A stretch of 64,000 nucleotides of DNA. Source: Prevotella sp. (GTDB taxonomy: Bacteria > Bacteroidota > Bacteroidia > Bacteroidales > Bacteroidaceae). The notes beneath the pieces were generated by a model. It did no database searches, had not been told where the DNA came from, and saw only the letters and a list, made by a program, of their open reading frames with translations. The position numbers were made by a program, and so were the translations under genes. Positions 7,265 through 15,641 of this stretch are shown in pieces (positions within the stretch are counted from its first letter, which is position 1; every line of letters starts with the position of its first letter). The stretch lies in NCBI GenBank assembly GCA_017458125.1, contig JAFTGB010000052.1, forward strand, positions 1 to 64,000. The letters run 5' to 3'.

Positions 7265-8623
7265 ATGGCAAAACAAAAGAAATTCATCCTCCAGGAGAGT
7301 GAGATTCCCACACAATGGTACAACATTCAGGCCGACATGAAGACCAAGCCCATGCCGCCCATCCACCCGGCCACCAAGCAGCCCCTCGGCGTTGACGACC
7401 TGGCGCACATCTTCCCCCGCGAATGCTGCGTTCAGGAGTTAGACACCGAGCACCGCTGGATAGACATCCCCGAGGAGGTGCTTGACAAGTACAAGTTCTA
7501 CCGCTCTACCCCACTCGTCCGCGCCTACGGACTGGAGGAGGCACTGGGCACACCCGCCCATATCTACTTCAAAAACGAGTCGACCAACCCGTTAGGTTCA
7601 CATAAGATTAACTCTGCCCTGCCCCAGTGCTACTACGCCAAGCAGGAGGGTACCACCAACGTGACCACCGAGACGGGCGCCGGCCAGTGGGGCGCCGCCC
7701 TGTCGTACGCCGCCAAGATTTACGGACTGGACTGCGCCGTCTATCAGGTGAAGATCACCATGCAGCAGAAGCCCTACCGCTCCAGCATCATGCGCACCTT
7801 CGGCGCCGTCGTCACCGGTTCGCCCTCCATGTCGACACGTGCCGGAAAGAACATCCTGACCAAGGACCCCACACACAGCGGCTCACTCGGCACCGCCATC
7901 AGCGAGGCCGTCGAACTGGCCACCACCACACCCCACTGTAAGTACACCCTCGGCTCCGTACTCAACCACGTCGCCCTGCACCAGAGCATCATCGGCTTGG
8001 AGGCCGAGAAGCAGATGGAGATGGCTGGCGAATACCCTGACATGGTGATTGCCTGCTTCGGCGGCGGCTCCAACTTCGGCGGCATAGCCTTCCCCTTCAT
8101 GCGCCACAACCTGCTTGACGGCAAGACGACGGAGTTCATCGCCGCCGAGCCCGACAGCTGTCCTAAGCTGACGCGCGGCCAGTTCCGCTACGACTTCGGC
8201 GACGAGGCTGGCTACACGCCGCTGCTGCCCATGTATACACTGGGCCATAACTTCAAGCCCTCCAACATCCACGCCGGAGGTCTGCGCTACCACGGCGCCG
8301 GCATGATTGTGTCGCAGCTCATCAAGGACGGCCTCATGCACGGCGTGGACATCCCGCAGTTAGAGACCTTCGAGGCTGGTCTGCTGTTTGCCCGCACCGA
8401 GGGCATCATCCCCGCTCCTGAAAGCACGCACGCCATCGCCGCCACCATCCGCGAGGCCAAGAAGTGCATTGAGACGGGCGAGGAGAAGGTCATCCTCTTC
8501 AACCTCTCGGGTCATGGACTCATCGACATGCCCAGCTACGAGTCGTACATCAAGGGCGACCTGCAGAACTACACCGTCACCGACGAGATGATAGCCCAGA
8601 ACCTGGCCGAGCTGGACAAGTAA
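7265..8623 (+). CDS. trpB: TrpB-like tryptophan synthase beta chain (TrpB2 type)
   Basis: Pyridoxal-phosphate enzyme that joins indole and serine to make tryptophan. The 452-residue length, the long N-terminal extension and the motif KNESTNPLGSHKINSAL (PLP lysine in the HKIN context) mark the TrpB2 subfamily, which often works without TrpA. Also seen: ETGAGQWG, CFGGGSNFGG (phosphate-binding loop) and a C-terminal LSGHGLIDM. No other trp gene is near, which fits a solitary TrpB2 used for indole salvage. It has its own promoter and a strong terminator. Confidence 0.9.
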   Translation: MAKQKKFILQESEIPTQWYNIQADMKTKPMPPIHPATKQPLGVDDLAHIFPRECCVQELDTEHRWIDIPEEVLDKYKFYRSTPLVRAYGLEEALGTPAHIYFKNESTNPLGSHKINSALPQCYYAKQEGTTNVTTETGAGQWGAALSYAAKIYGLDCAVYQVKITMQQKPYRSSIMRTFGAVVTGSPSMSTRAGKNILTKDPTHSGSLGTAISEAVELATTTPHCKYTLGSVLNHVALHQSIIGLEAEKQMEMAGEYPDMVIACFGGGSNFGGIAFPFMRHNLLDGKTTEFIAAEPDSCPKLTRGQFRYDFGDEAGYTPLLPMYTLGHNFKPSNIHAGGLRYHGAGMIVSQLIKDGLMHGVDIPQLETFEAGLLFARTEGIIPAPESTHAIAATIREAKKCIETGEEKVILFNLSGHGLIDMPSYESYIKGDLQNYTVTDEMIAQNLAELDK

Positions 8624-8650
8624 CAAGCCACCATCCGACCATTTACCAAC

Positions 8651-8690
8651 AAAAAACGGGCACCGGCTAATGCGCCGATGCCCGTTTTTT
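8651..8690 (+). terminator. Terminator of trpB2
   Basis: AAAAAACGGGCACCGGC pairs with GCCGATGCCCGTTTTTT around a short loop, with a six-T tail. Confidence 0.9.
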
Positions 8691-8703
8691 GCTGCGGTCA
8701 TTA

Positions 8704-8879
8704 GAATTTGATGCCCCGCGGCACCGAATTTGATGCCCCGCGCTACCAAAAAGTATCACCCGTTTTGGTAAATCGGCTAATCAAATTTGGTAGCGCGGGC
8801 AATCAAATTCGCTACCGCCGCTGATGCTTTTTACCACCGCCGCTGATACTTTTTGATTGCAACGCTGATACAAACAACG
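8704..8879. repeat. Mosaic array of eight 22-bp units between two terminators
   Basis: Units start at 8704, 8726, 8748, 8770, 8792, 8814, 8836 and 8858, a constant 22-base step. Units 1 and 2 share GAATTTGATGCCCCGCG; units 6 and 7 share ACCGCCGCTGAT and CTTTTT. The middle units reuse the same words in reverse complement: CGCTACC/GGTAGCG, AATTTGAT/ATCAAATT and AAAAAGTATCA/TGATACTTTTT. No reading frame or promoter is evident. See the finding for discussion. Confidence 0.65.
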
Positions 8880-8916
8880 AAAGAGGGTGCACGGATGCAC
8901 CCTCTTTCGTTGTTTG
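8871..8916 (-). terminator. Terminator of the hsp20 gene
   Basis: Perfect 21-bp stem (8871-8891 with 8896-8916) closed by a 4-base CGGA loop, located 19 bases after the Hsp20 stop codon on the minus strand. Confidence 0.85.
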
Positions 8917-8935
8917 TCGGCATGGTTTCCGCCGC

Positions 8936-9361
8936 TTAACCTATCTCAATCTGGCGCGACAGCTTGACCTTCTCCTCCACCAGCTTCGGCAGCTCCACGG
9001 TCAGCACACCATGCTCCACCTTGGCCGAAATAGCATCCTTCTTGACGTCGTCGGGCAGAATGAGCGTCTGCTCAAACTTGGAGTAGCTGAACTCGCGGCG
9101 CAGGTAGCGTGTCGACTTGTCCTCCTCCTTGTGCTCCTGCTTCTGCTCCATCTTGATGATGAGGTTGCCGTCGTCGTTGATATGCACGTTGAAGTCCTCC
9201 TTCTTCATACCCGGTGCAGCCAGTTCTACGGTGTAAGCCTTGTCCGATTCTTTCACATTGATAGCGGGAGCCGTGCAGTTAGCTTTCGGCATGAAGTCCG
9301 TATCAAACAAATCGTTGAACACAGCGGGAATCCAGTTGTTACTTCTCATCATTGGCATCAT
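8936..9361 (-). CDS. Hsp20/alpha-crystallin small heat shock protein
   Basis: ATP-independent cytoplasmic chaperone that holds unfolding proteins; 141 residues, typical size. The alpha-crystallin domain covers about residues 32-135, with VELAAPGMKKEDFNV and the late beta-strand motif AKVEHGVLTVELPK (G-x-L). An N-terminal WIPAVFNDLFD segment is typical of Bacteroidetes members. Unusually for this genome the start (9361) has a strong Shine-Dalgarno, AGGAGGT, a few bases upstream. No clear TAnnTTTG promoter was found, which might reflect stress-specific control (inference). Confidence 0.92.
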   Translation of the reverse strand: MMPMMRSNNWIPAVFNDLFDTDFMPKANCTAPAINVKESDKAYTVELAAPGMKKEDFNVHINDDGNLIIKMEQKQEHKEEDKSTRYLRREFSYSKFEQTLILPDDVKKDAISAKVEHGVLTVELPKLVEEKVKLSRQIEIG

Positions 9362-9520
9362 AATTGTTACCTCCTAATTCTATTTTAAGTTATACATGTT
9401 GTTGATTTCTTTCGATTGCCTTTCGGCTTTCACCAAAGAATAAGCAACAACGATGCCAAAGCAAAACATGCTGTCAATTTGTCTGAAACAGCTGCCAATC
9501 TGTCAACCTGCACCCGAAAA

Positions 9521-10483
9521 TCAGTGCTTCCGCCACTCGCTGATGCGCAACGCTATGTTGCGTTTCAGACAGTCGCTGTATAGCCACGGTTCGCAGCTGT
9601 GTATGTCGCCCACGTTCAGGAAACCCTTGTAGGGCGGATACTCCGAGGCACTGTAACCTTTGACCACCAGCACATGCTCGGTGGTGTCGACGGCCACGGT
9701 GATGGTGTCGTGCAACATGGCAGGCGTGGCGTCGGTGCGCCAGTTGACGGGATTGATGCACAGGACGGTGCCCTTGATGAACTGCGGCACATACCGGACG
9801 GCCTTGACGGTGTTGTAGCAGATGGTGACACCCACGTCTGCCGAGTCCTTGGCCGCACGTATGCGGCAGCAGTCCAGCGTGTCCTGCGCCGTCACCCTGT
9901 AGCCCAGCACGTAGCAGGCCACCAGCTGGCGGTAGTCGTCGTCGGTCATGTGCTTCAGCAGCTCCACCATGGCCATGCCGCCTTGGCTGAAACCAGCCAT
10001 CACGAAGGGGCGCCGACGGTCGCGATGCTGCTGGAAGTGGTCGTAGGCGCGCTTCACGTCGTCCATCGACAGGCGCACGCGGTGGCTGATGGTATCGCTG
10101 TTGCGCGTCATCCAGCCGTCAATGGTCATGTGGCGGTAGAAGGGTGCATAGAAGTTGTTACCCTCGCCCATATAGGCTGCCACGCGGTTTATCTCTATGC
10201 CCATGTGCTCACGGTGGGCGGCATTCCACACGTCGGCATAGTGGCAGAGGCGTCCGTCCTCCGTCTGCCAGTCCTTCTCCCACGTCGACACCACATAGAA
10301 CACGTCAGCCCCGGTGCCGGCGCTGTCGTTTTCGGCGGTTATCCACATCGTCGGGTTGGCATAGTCAGGAGCCTCAGGGACGTATGCCGACCGGACGTCA
10401 CTTCTGCCCATACGGTAACCAGCCACCATTACGAGACACAATACGCTGGCAACGCCAACAAAAACTTCTTGCTTCTTCATCAT
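9521..10483 (-). CDS. DUF3089 alpha/beta-hydrolase-like secreted protein
   Basis: A 320-residue protein with an N-terminal hydrophobic signal or anchor (about 6-26). The core fits DUF3089: ADVFYVVSTW near the start, MDDVKRAYDHF, and VMAGFSQGGMAMVELL, where G-F-S-Q-G is a serine-hydrolase nucleophile elbow. Substrate unknown; an esterase or lipase-like activity in the envelope is likely. It starts 12 bases after the end of mfd on the same strand and may be co-transcribed with it. Confidence 0.75.
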   Translation of the reverse strand: MMKKQEVFVGVASVLCLVMVAGYRMGRSDVRSAYVPEAPDYANPTMWITAENDSAGTGADVFYVVSTWEKDWQTEDGRLCHYADVWNAAHREHMGIEINRVAAYMGEGNNFYAPFYRHMTIDGWMTRNSDTISHRVRLSMDDVKRAYDHFQQHRDRRRPFVMAGFSQGGMAMVELLKHMTDDDYRQLVACYVLGYRVTAQDTLDCCRIRAAKDSADVGVTICYNTVKAVRYVPQFIKGTVLCINPVNWRTDATPAMLHDTITVAVDTTEHVLVVKGYSASEYPPYKGFLNVGDIHSCEPWLYSDCLKRNIALRISEWRKH

Positions 10484-10495
10484 ATTACACCTTAT

Positions 10496-13400
10496 TTATA
10501 TATCAGACAACAGTTGAAAGGCGGCTTCCACCGTTGGCACGTCGGCAATCACCATGGAGCGTTTGCCGTTTTGCTCGCGGAAGTTGCATCGTCGCGGGTT
10601 TCGCGCCACATAGGAGAGTATGCGGTCGAAGGCTTCGCTCTGGTAGTAGGGACTGTCGGCCTGGGTGACGAAGAAGAGCGACATGCGTCCCTGCTTGAGC
10701 ATGATTTTCTCGCACCCTAACTGCTTAGCTACACGCCGCAGGGGCACCACCCGCATCAGTTCCTCGCCCATTTGGGGCACGGGGCCGAAGCGGTCGATGA
10801 GTCGCGCACGGTAGGCAGCCAGCTGCTCGTCGGTCTGCAGCCCGTCCAGCTCGCGGTAGAGCAGCATGCGCTCCGAGTCGGAGGGCACGTACTGGTCGGG
10901 GAAGTACATCTCCAGGTCGCTCTCTAACGAACAGTCGGAGACGTACTCTAAATGAGAGGTGAGAGATGAGAGATGAGAGGTATGATTACCTTTCTTCTGA
11001 GCATTCGCGCCTTGAGCGTTATCATATCTCTCATCTTTCATCTCTAATCTTTCATCTCCCTCATTTCGCAGTTCCACCACTGCCTGCTGCAAAATCTTGA
11101 CGTAGGTCTCGTAGCCCAGGTCGGCAATAAAGCCAGACTGCTCGGCACCCAGCAGGTTGCCGGCACCACGGATGTCGAGGTCCTGCATGGCGATGTGGAT
11201 GCCCGACCCTAAGTCGCTGAACTGCTCCAGCGCCTCCAGTCGGCGACGGCTCTCGACGGGCAGTGCGGCAAGCGGCGGCGCTAACAGGTAGCAGAACGCC
11301 TTGCGGTTGCCACGGCCCACGCGCCCGCGCATCTGGTGCAAGTCGGAGAGTCCGAAGTGGTGCGCCCCGTTGATGATGATGGTGTTGGCATTGGGAATGT
11401 CGATGCCGTTCTCAATGATGGTGGTCGAGAGCAGCACGTCGTAGTCGTAGTTCTGAAAGTCGAGGATGATTTGCTCCAGTTCTTCGGGCTTCATCTGTCC
11501 GTGTCCCACGGCGATGCGCACGTCGGGCACGTACTTCTGTATGACCTCGCGGATGCGCTGCAGGTCGTTGATGCGCGGACTGACGAAGTAGACCTGTCCG
11601 TTGCGCGACATCTCGAAGTTGATGGCATCGGCAATGATTTCGGCACCGAAGGTGTGAATCTCCGTCTGTATGGGGTAGCGGTTGGGCGGCGGCGTCTGGA
11701 TGATACTCAGGTCGCGGGCACCGACCAGCGAGAACTGCAGCGTGCGCGGGATGGGTGTGGCCGACATGGTCAGCGTGTCGACATTGGTTTTCATCTGGCG
11801 CAGCTTCTCCTTTGTAGAGACGCCGAACTTCTGCTCCTCGTCGATGATGAGCAGTCCCAGGTCGCGGAACTTCACCGACTTGCCGATGAGCTTATGAGTT
11901 CCGATAATGATGTCCACCTTGCCGTCGGCCAAGTCCTTCAGAATGGCCGTGGTCTGCTTGGCCGAGCGGGCCCGCGAGAGGTATTCCACGCGCACAGGCA
12001 TGTTCTTCAGACGCGACGTGAACGTCTGGTAGTGCTGGTAGGCCAGCACCGTCGTAGGCACCAACACAGCCACCTGCTTGGAGTCGCAGGCAGCCTTGAA
12101 GGCGGCGCGCACGGCCACCTCGGTCTTGCCGAAGCCCACGTCGCCGCACACCAGACGGTCCATGGGCTGCGCCCGCTCCATGTCGGCTTTGACGTCGTTG
12201 GTGGCCTTCAGCTGGTCCGGCGTGTCTTCATAGAGGAACGAGGCCTCCAGCTCGTGCTGCATGAAGCTGTCGGCAGAGAAGGCGAAGCCCTTCTGCTGTC
12301 GGCGGGCGGCATAGAGTTTGATGAGGTCGCGGGCTATGTCCTTCAGCTTCTGCTTGGTGCGCTCCTTCATGCGCTCCCACTGTCCGGTGCCGAGGTGCGA
12401 CAGGCGGGGCGGTTCGCCACCGTCCTGGGCCTTGTACTTCGACACCTTATATAAAGAATGTATAGAGACGTAGATGGTGCCGCCACCCTCGTACTGTATC
12501 TTTATCATCTCCTGATAGCCCGTGCCCTGCGGCATCCTGACCAGTCCACCGAAGCGACCGATGCCGTGGTCGATGTGTACCACGTAGTCGCCGATTTCAA
12601 ACTGCTGTATCTCCTTCAGCGTCAGCGCTACCTTGCCGGAACGGGCCTTGTCGGACCGCAGGTTGTACTTGTGGAAACGGTCGAACATCTGGTGGTCGGT
12701 AAACACGCAGAGCTTCAGGTCGTGATCCGTGAAACCGGCATGCAACGTGTGCTCAACGCCGTCGAAGACAATATTCTTCTGCTTGCTGTCGTCGCCGTTG
12801 AAGATGTCACGCAGGCGTTCCAGCTGCTTGGTGCTGTCGGCCAGGATGCACAGGCGGTAACCGTCCTTCAGGCTCTGTGCCAGCGACTGCTCAAGGAGTT
12901 CAAAGTTCTTGTGGAACTGGGGCTGCGGGGCAGTGTGGAAGGTGATGGTGACATCGGGCACCCCCGTGGGATGACTGCCTATCTCCACGCGCTGGAAGCG
13001 TTGCAGGTCGGCGGCCAGGTGCTGACCGCTGATAAGCTGCTGCTCTCTGCGCATTTGCTGCATGATATCGTGCTGCTCCTGCTCGGTGGCTCCCTCCAGA
13101 CGCTCCTGCATGGCTTGCGACGAAAAGCCTTCCTGATAGGTACGGTCGACAGCGTCGCGGACAAACAGGAAGTCGCGCGCCACCAACAGCGACGTGTCGG
13201 AAAGAAACGAGAGGAAGGACACCTTCTCCTCGGCTACTGCCAGCTCGGGCACAATCTCCACACGCTCACGCATGTCCTTCGACAACTGGGTTTCCACCTC
13301 AAAAGTGCGTATGCTGTCTATGTCGTCGCCAAAGAAGTCGATGCGGAAAGGCAGCTCACTGCTAAACGAATAGATGTCGAGGATGCTGCCGCGCAAGGCA

Positions 13401-13975
13401 AACTGGCCGGGTTCGTAGACGTAGTCGACCTCATGGAAACCCAACTGGCGCAGCGTCTCCATCACCCCGTCGACCTCAACGCTGTCGCCCCGCTGAAGCA
13501 CCAGCATGCGCTGGTCCAGCTGCCGCTTGGAGATGACCAATTCGGCCATGGCCTCCGGGTAAGTAACGATATATAATGAGGAATGAGGAATGTGGAGTGT
13601 GGAATGGGCTTCACTATTGCTCAGCTCTGACAAGCGGGCCAACACCTCAGTGCGGAGTATCTCGTTTGCGGCGTCGCGCTGCGCATACTTGATGGCGCGG
13701 CGGTAGCTGCTGGGAAAGAACAGCACACCACCCTCGCCTAACAGCTGCACCAGGTCGTGGTAGAAGTAGCCCGCATCGTCGGCATCCTGCAGGATGAACA
13801 CCGTGACAGGCGGCGAAGAGCGGCGATGGGCAAGGGCAGCAAACAACATGGGAGCCGACGAACACATTAGTCCATCGAGGAAAACCGTCTTTACCGAATG
13901 TTTTCCCCACGTATCGGCCAGCGCGGCAACCTGCGGCAGCGCGGCATACGATTTCAACAAGTCTTGTATGTTCAT
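10496..13975 (-). CDS. mfd: Transcription-repair coupling factor Mfd
   Basis: ATP-driven DNA translocase that removes stalled RNA polymerase and recruits UvrA; 1,159 residues. Order: UvrB-like module; RNA-polymerase-interaction domain (FEIGDYVVHIDHGIGRFGG); RecG-like helicase with GDVGFGKTE, DEEQKFG and TMSATPIPRTL; QMRGRVGR; and the C-terminal TRCF domain. I chose the ATG at 13975 because the in-frame ATG at 13999 lies upstream of the promoter box (13989-13996). Two stretches are encoded by in-frame heptamer repeats: about residues 122-134 (13575-13608) and about 970-1008 (10951-11067). Both lie at domain edges where length variation may be tolerated. Confidence 0.95.
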   Translation of the reverse strand: MNIQDLLKSYAALPQVAALADTWGKHSVKTVFLDGLMCSSAPMLFAALAHRRSSPPVTVFILQDADDAGYFYHDLVQLLGEGGVLFFPSSYRRAIKYAQRDAANEILRTEVLARLSELSNSEAHSTLHIPHSSLYIVTYPEAMAELVISKRQLDQRMLVLQRGDSVEVDGVMETLRQLGFHEVDYVYEPGQFALRGSILDIYSFSSELPFRIDFFGDDIDSIRTFEVETQLSKDMRERVEIVPELAVAEEKVSFLSFLSDTSLLVARDFLFVRDAVDRTYQEGFSSQAMQERLEGATEQEQHDIMQQMRREQQLISGQHLAADLQRFQRVEIGSHPTGVPDVTITFHTAPQPQFHKNFELLEQSLAQSLKDGYRLCILADSTKQLERLRDIFNGDDSKQKNIVFDGVEHTLHAGFTDHDLKLCVFTDHQMFDRFHKYNLRSDKARSGKVALTLKEIQQFEIGDYVVHIDHGIGRFGGLVRMPQGTGYQEMIKIQYEGGGTIYVSIHSLYKVSKYKAQDGGEPPRLSHLGTGQWERMKERTKQKLKDIARDLIKLYAARRQQKGFAFSADSFMQHELEASFLYEDTPDQLKATNDVKADMERAQPMDRLVCGDVGFGKTEVAVRAAFKAACDSKQVAVLVPTTVLAYQHYQTFTSRLKNMPVRVEYLSRARSAKQTTAILKDLADGKVDIIIGTHKLIGKSVKFRDLGLLIIDEEQKFGVSTKEKLRQMKTNVDTLTMSATPIPRTLQFSLVGARDLSIIQTPPPNRYPIQTEIHTFGAEIIADAINFEMSRNGQVYFVSPRINDLQRIREVIQKYVPDVRIAVGHGQMKPEELEQIILDFQNYDYDVLLSTTIIENGIDIPNANTIIINGAHHFGLSDLHQMRGRVGRGNRKAFCYLLAPPLAALPVESRRRLEALEQFSDLGSGIHIAMQDLDIRGAGNLLGAEQSGFIADLGYETYVKILQQAVVELRNEGDERLEMKDERYDNAQGANAQKKGNHTSHLSSLTSHLEYVSDCSLESDLEMYFPDQYVPSDSERMLLYRELDGLQTDEQLAAYRARLIDRFGPVPQMGEELMRVVPLRRVAKQLGCEKIMLKQGRMSLFFVTQADSPYYQSEAFDRILSYVARNPRRCNFREQNGKRSMVIADVPTVEAAFQLLSDI
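10951..11067 (-). repeat. Inverted heptamer repeats inside mfd
   Basis: On the plus strand GAGAGGT/GAGAGAT heptamers (10951-10981) are followed after about 55 bases by ATCTCTC/ATCTTTC heptamers (11036-11065), their reverse complement. The mfd mRNA would form a hairpin within its coding region. Encoded residues are of the type ERLEMKDERYD and HTSHLSSLTSHLE. The reading frame stays open throughout. Confidence 0.75.
13575..13608 (-). repeat. Heptamer repeats inside mfd, N-terminal part
   Basis: Plus-strand units AATGAGG, AATGAGG, AATGTGG, AGTGTGG in tandem. On the coding strand they give the insert HSTLHIPHSSL, between ELSNSEA and YIVTYPEAMAELV. Confidence 0.7.
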
Positions 13976-13988
13976 AAGAATGAGCATG

Positions 13989-13996
13989 CAAAGGTA
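13989..13996 (-). promoter_or_regulatory. -7 box of mfd
   Basis: TAccTTTG on the minus strand, 13 bases before the chosen ATG at 13975. Its position excludes an upstream start codon. Confidence 0.8.
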
Positions 13997-14040
13997 CAAA
14001 TAAATTTAGAATTAAGAATTTAGAATTAAGAATTATTTAG

Positions 14041-14048
14041 TACCTTTG
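14041..14048 (+). promoter_or_regulatory. -7 box of the glycosyltransferase gene
   Basis: TAccTTTG, 28 bases before the ATG at 14077. Directly upstream are AGAATTA/AGAATTT heptamers (14006-14035), so the divergent mfd and glycosyltransferase promoters are separated by a heptamer array. Confidence 0.8.
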
Positions 14049-14076
14049 CAGGCAGAATACAAAAAACATCAGCACT

Positions 14077-14829
14077 ATGCACGCAAGTGACAGCATCGTC
14101 ATCATTCCGACGTACAACGAAAAGGAAAACATAGAGAAAATCATCCGGGCCATCAGCAGTCTGGACAAGTGTTTCCACATACTGGTCATCGACGACGGCT
14201 CGCCCGACGGTACCGCCTCCATTGTCAAGACGCTATCGACACAACCCGAGTTCAGCGACCGCCTGTTCCTCATCGTACGCTCCAGCAAGCTGGGACTGGG
14301 CACTGCCTACATCACGGGGTTCAAGTGGGCTTTGGAGCACGACTACGAGTACATCTTCGAGATGGACGCTGACTTCAGCCACGACCCCAACGACCTGCCG
14401 CGCCTATACAGCGCCTGTGCCGACGAGGGTTACGACGTGGCCATAGGCTCGCGTTACGTCAGCGGTGTCAACGTGGTCAACTGGCCTATAGGCCGCGTGC
14501 TGATGTCGTACTTTGCCTCTAAGTACGTACGGGTAGTGACAGGTTTCCAGGTACACGACACGACGGCCGGCTTCGTATGTTACCGTAGGAGGGTGTTGGA
14601 AACCATCGAGTTAGACAAGATACGATTTAAGGGCTATGGTTTCCAGATAGAGATGAAGTACACGGCCTTTAAGATTGGCTTCAAAATCAAGGAAGTGCCT
14701 GTCGTCTTCGTCAACCGCCGCGAAGGCACCAGCAAGATGTCTGGCGACATCTTCGGCGAGGCATTCTTCGGTGTCATGCGCCTGCGCTGGGACGGTTGGA
14801 CGAGACGGTATCCTCAAATTGAGAAGTGA
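14077..14829 (+). CDS. Polyprenol-phosphate mannosyltransferase-like, GT2
   Basis: Membrane-associated GT2 glycosyltransferase that moves a sugar, probably mannose, from a nucleotide donor to polyprenyl phosphate. The 250 residues cover the DPM1-type catalytic domain: IVIIPTYNEKENIEKII at the start, VIDDGSPDG, EMDADFSHDP (DxD metal site), GSRYVSG, and HDTTAGFVCYRR. There is no C-terminal membrane domain, so it resembles the soluble-type DPM1/Ppm1 catalytic unit. Its stop codon lies inside a long palindrome shared with the convergent plsC gene. Confidence 0.88.
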   Translation: MHASDSIVIIPTYNEKENIEKIIRAISSLDKCFHILVIDDGSPDGTASIVKTLSTQPEFSDRLFLIVRSSKLGLGTAYITGFKWALEHDYEYIFEMDADFSHDPNDLPRLYSACADEGYDVAIGSRYVSGVNVVNWPIGRVLMSYFASKYVRVVTGFQVHDTTAGFVCYRRRVLETIELDKIRFKGYGFQIEMKYTAFKIGFKIKEVPVVFVNRREGTSKMSGDIFGEAFFGVMRLRWDGWTRRYPQIEK

Positions 14830-14869
14830 GAGATGAGAAGTGAGAATATTCTCACTTCTCATTTCTCAC
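14826..14869. terminator. Palindromic bidirectional terminator made of heptamer words
   Basis: The 28 bases at 14834-14861 are a perfect palindrome centred on AATATT, with arms of GAGAAGTGAG type. Pairing continues outward to 14826 and 14869 with one wobble, so it includes the stop codon of the glycosyltransferase and ends just before the stop of plsC. There is no T-run; the A/U-rich symmetric stem between convergent genes suggests termination (inference). Confidence 0.6.
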
Positions 14870-14873
14870 ATAA

Positions 14874-15635
14874 CTATTGATCAGGGTTCTCCACATATCC
14901 TTGGTATTCAGGTACTAAAGATGACATGACGCTGTCGTAAGCCTGACGCATGGTGGCCTGCACGTTCTGCGTGCCCTGACCGACAGGATAGATGGGGGCG
15001 TGAATAGTCAGACTGAGGGGATGCCAGTTGACGAAATGCCAGTCACGGGTGCGCGGCATCACGTTGAACGAGCCGTTGATGGTCAGCGGTACGACGGGCA
15101 GCTGCAACTCGTCGGCAAGGGCAAAGGCACCCTTACGGAAAGTTCCCATGTGGCCCGTGAACGAACGGGCGCCCTCGGGGAACACCACTACCGAGCAGTT
15201 GCCGGTCTCCAGGATATGGCGCGCCGTCGTGTAAGTGCGCCGCACGGCACCCACCCCGCGCTTGTCGACCATTATCTGGTGTGACTTACGGCAGGCATAG
15301 CCCACAAAGGGTATCTGCTGTATCTGGTATTTCATCATCCACTTGAAGTTACGCCCTAAATGGCCATAGATGAGGAAAATGTCGAAAGCGCCCTGATGGT
15401 TGGCCACAAAGACGTAGGACTGGTTTGGCTCCAGATGCTGACGCCCCTCGACTTTGACGGGCAACAGGAATATACGGGTGATGACACGGGCCCACCAGCG
15501 GCCGGGATAGTAGCCCCAGTAGTGGCCATTGCCTAACGTACAACCGAGTCCCACAAGAATGGCCGTCCAGATGGTCATCAGCACGGTGATGGGGATGGCA
15601 ACGAAAATCTGATAGATGCGATAAAGAATCTTCAT
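14874..15635 (-). CDS. plsC: 1-acyl-sn-glycerol-3-phosphate acyltransferase (PlsC family)
   Basis: Membrane enzyme that adds the second acyl chain to lysophosphatidic acid in phospholipid synthesis. The 253-residue protein has an N-terminal hydrophobic stretch (about 10-35), the catalytic H-x4-D motif NHQGAFD (His80, Asp85), and the acceptor-binding FPEGARS motif. The next gene upstream ends six bases before this start, so the two are probably co-transcribed. An acyltransferase with a different acceptor cannot be excluded. Confidence 0.85.
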   Translation of the reverse strand: MKILYRIYQIFVAIPITVLMTIWTAILVGLGCTLGNGHYWGYYPGRWWARVITRIFLLPVKVEGRQHLEPNQSYVFVANHQGAFDIFLIYGHLGRNFKWMMKYQIQQIPFVGYACRKSHQIMVDKRGVGAVRRTYTTARHILETGNCSVVVFPEGARSFTGHMGTFRKGAFALADELQLPVVPLTINGSFNVMPRTRDWHFVNWHPLSLTIHAPIYPVGQGTQNVQATMRQAYDSVMSSLVPEYQGYVENPDQ

Positions 15636-15641
15636 GGCATT

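Noticed and set aside
8704-8879. Possible CRISPR array
   Set aside because: Units are contiguous with no spacers, words occur in both orientations and no cas gene is near.
11336-13576. Two 372-codon plus-strand frames opposite mfd
   Set aside because: Long antisense frames are expected in GC-rich codons; mfd has full family conservation and they have none.
13976-13999. Upstream ATG for mfd
   Set aside because: It lies upstream of the -7 box and so would not be transcribed from this promoter.
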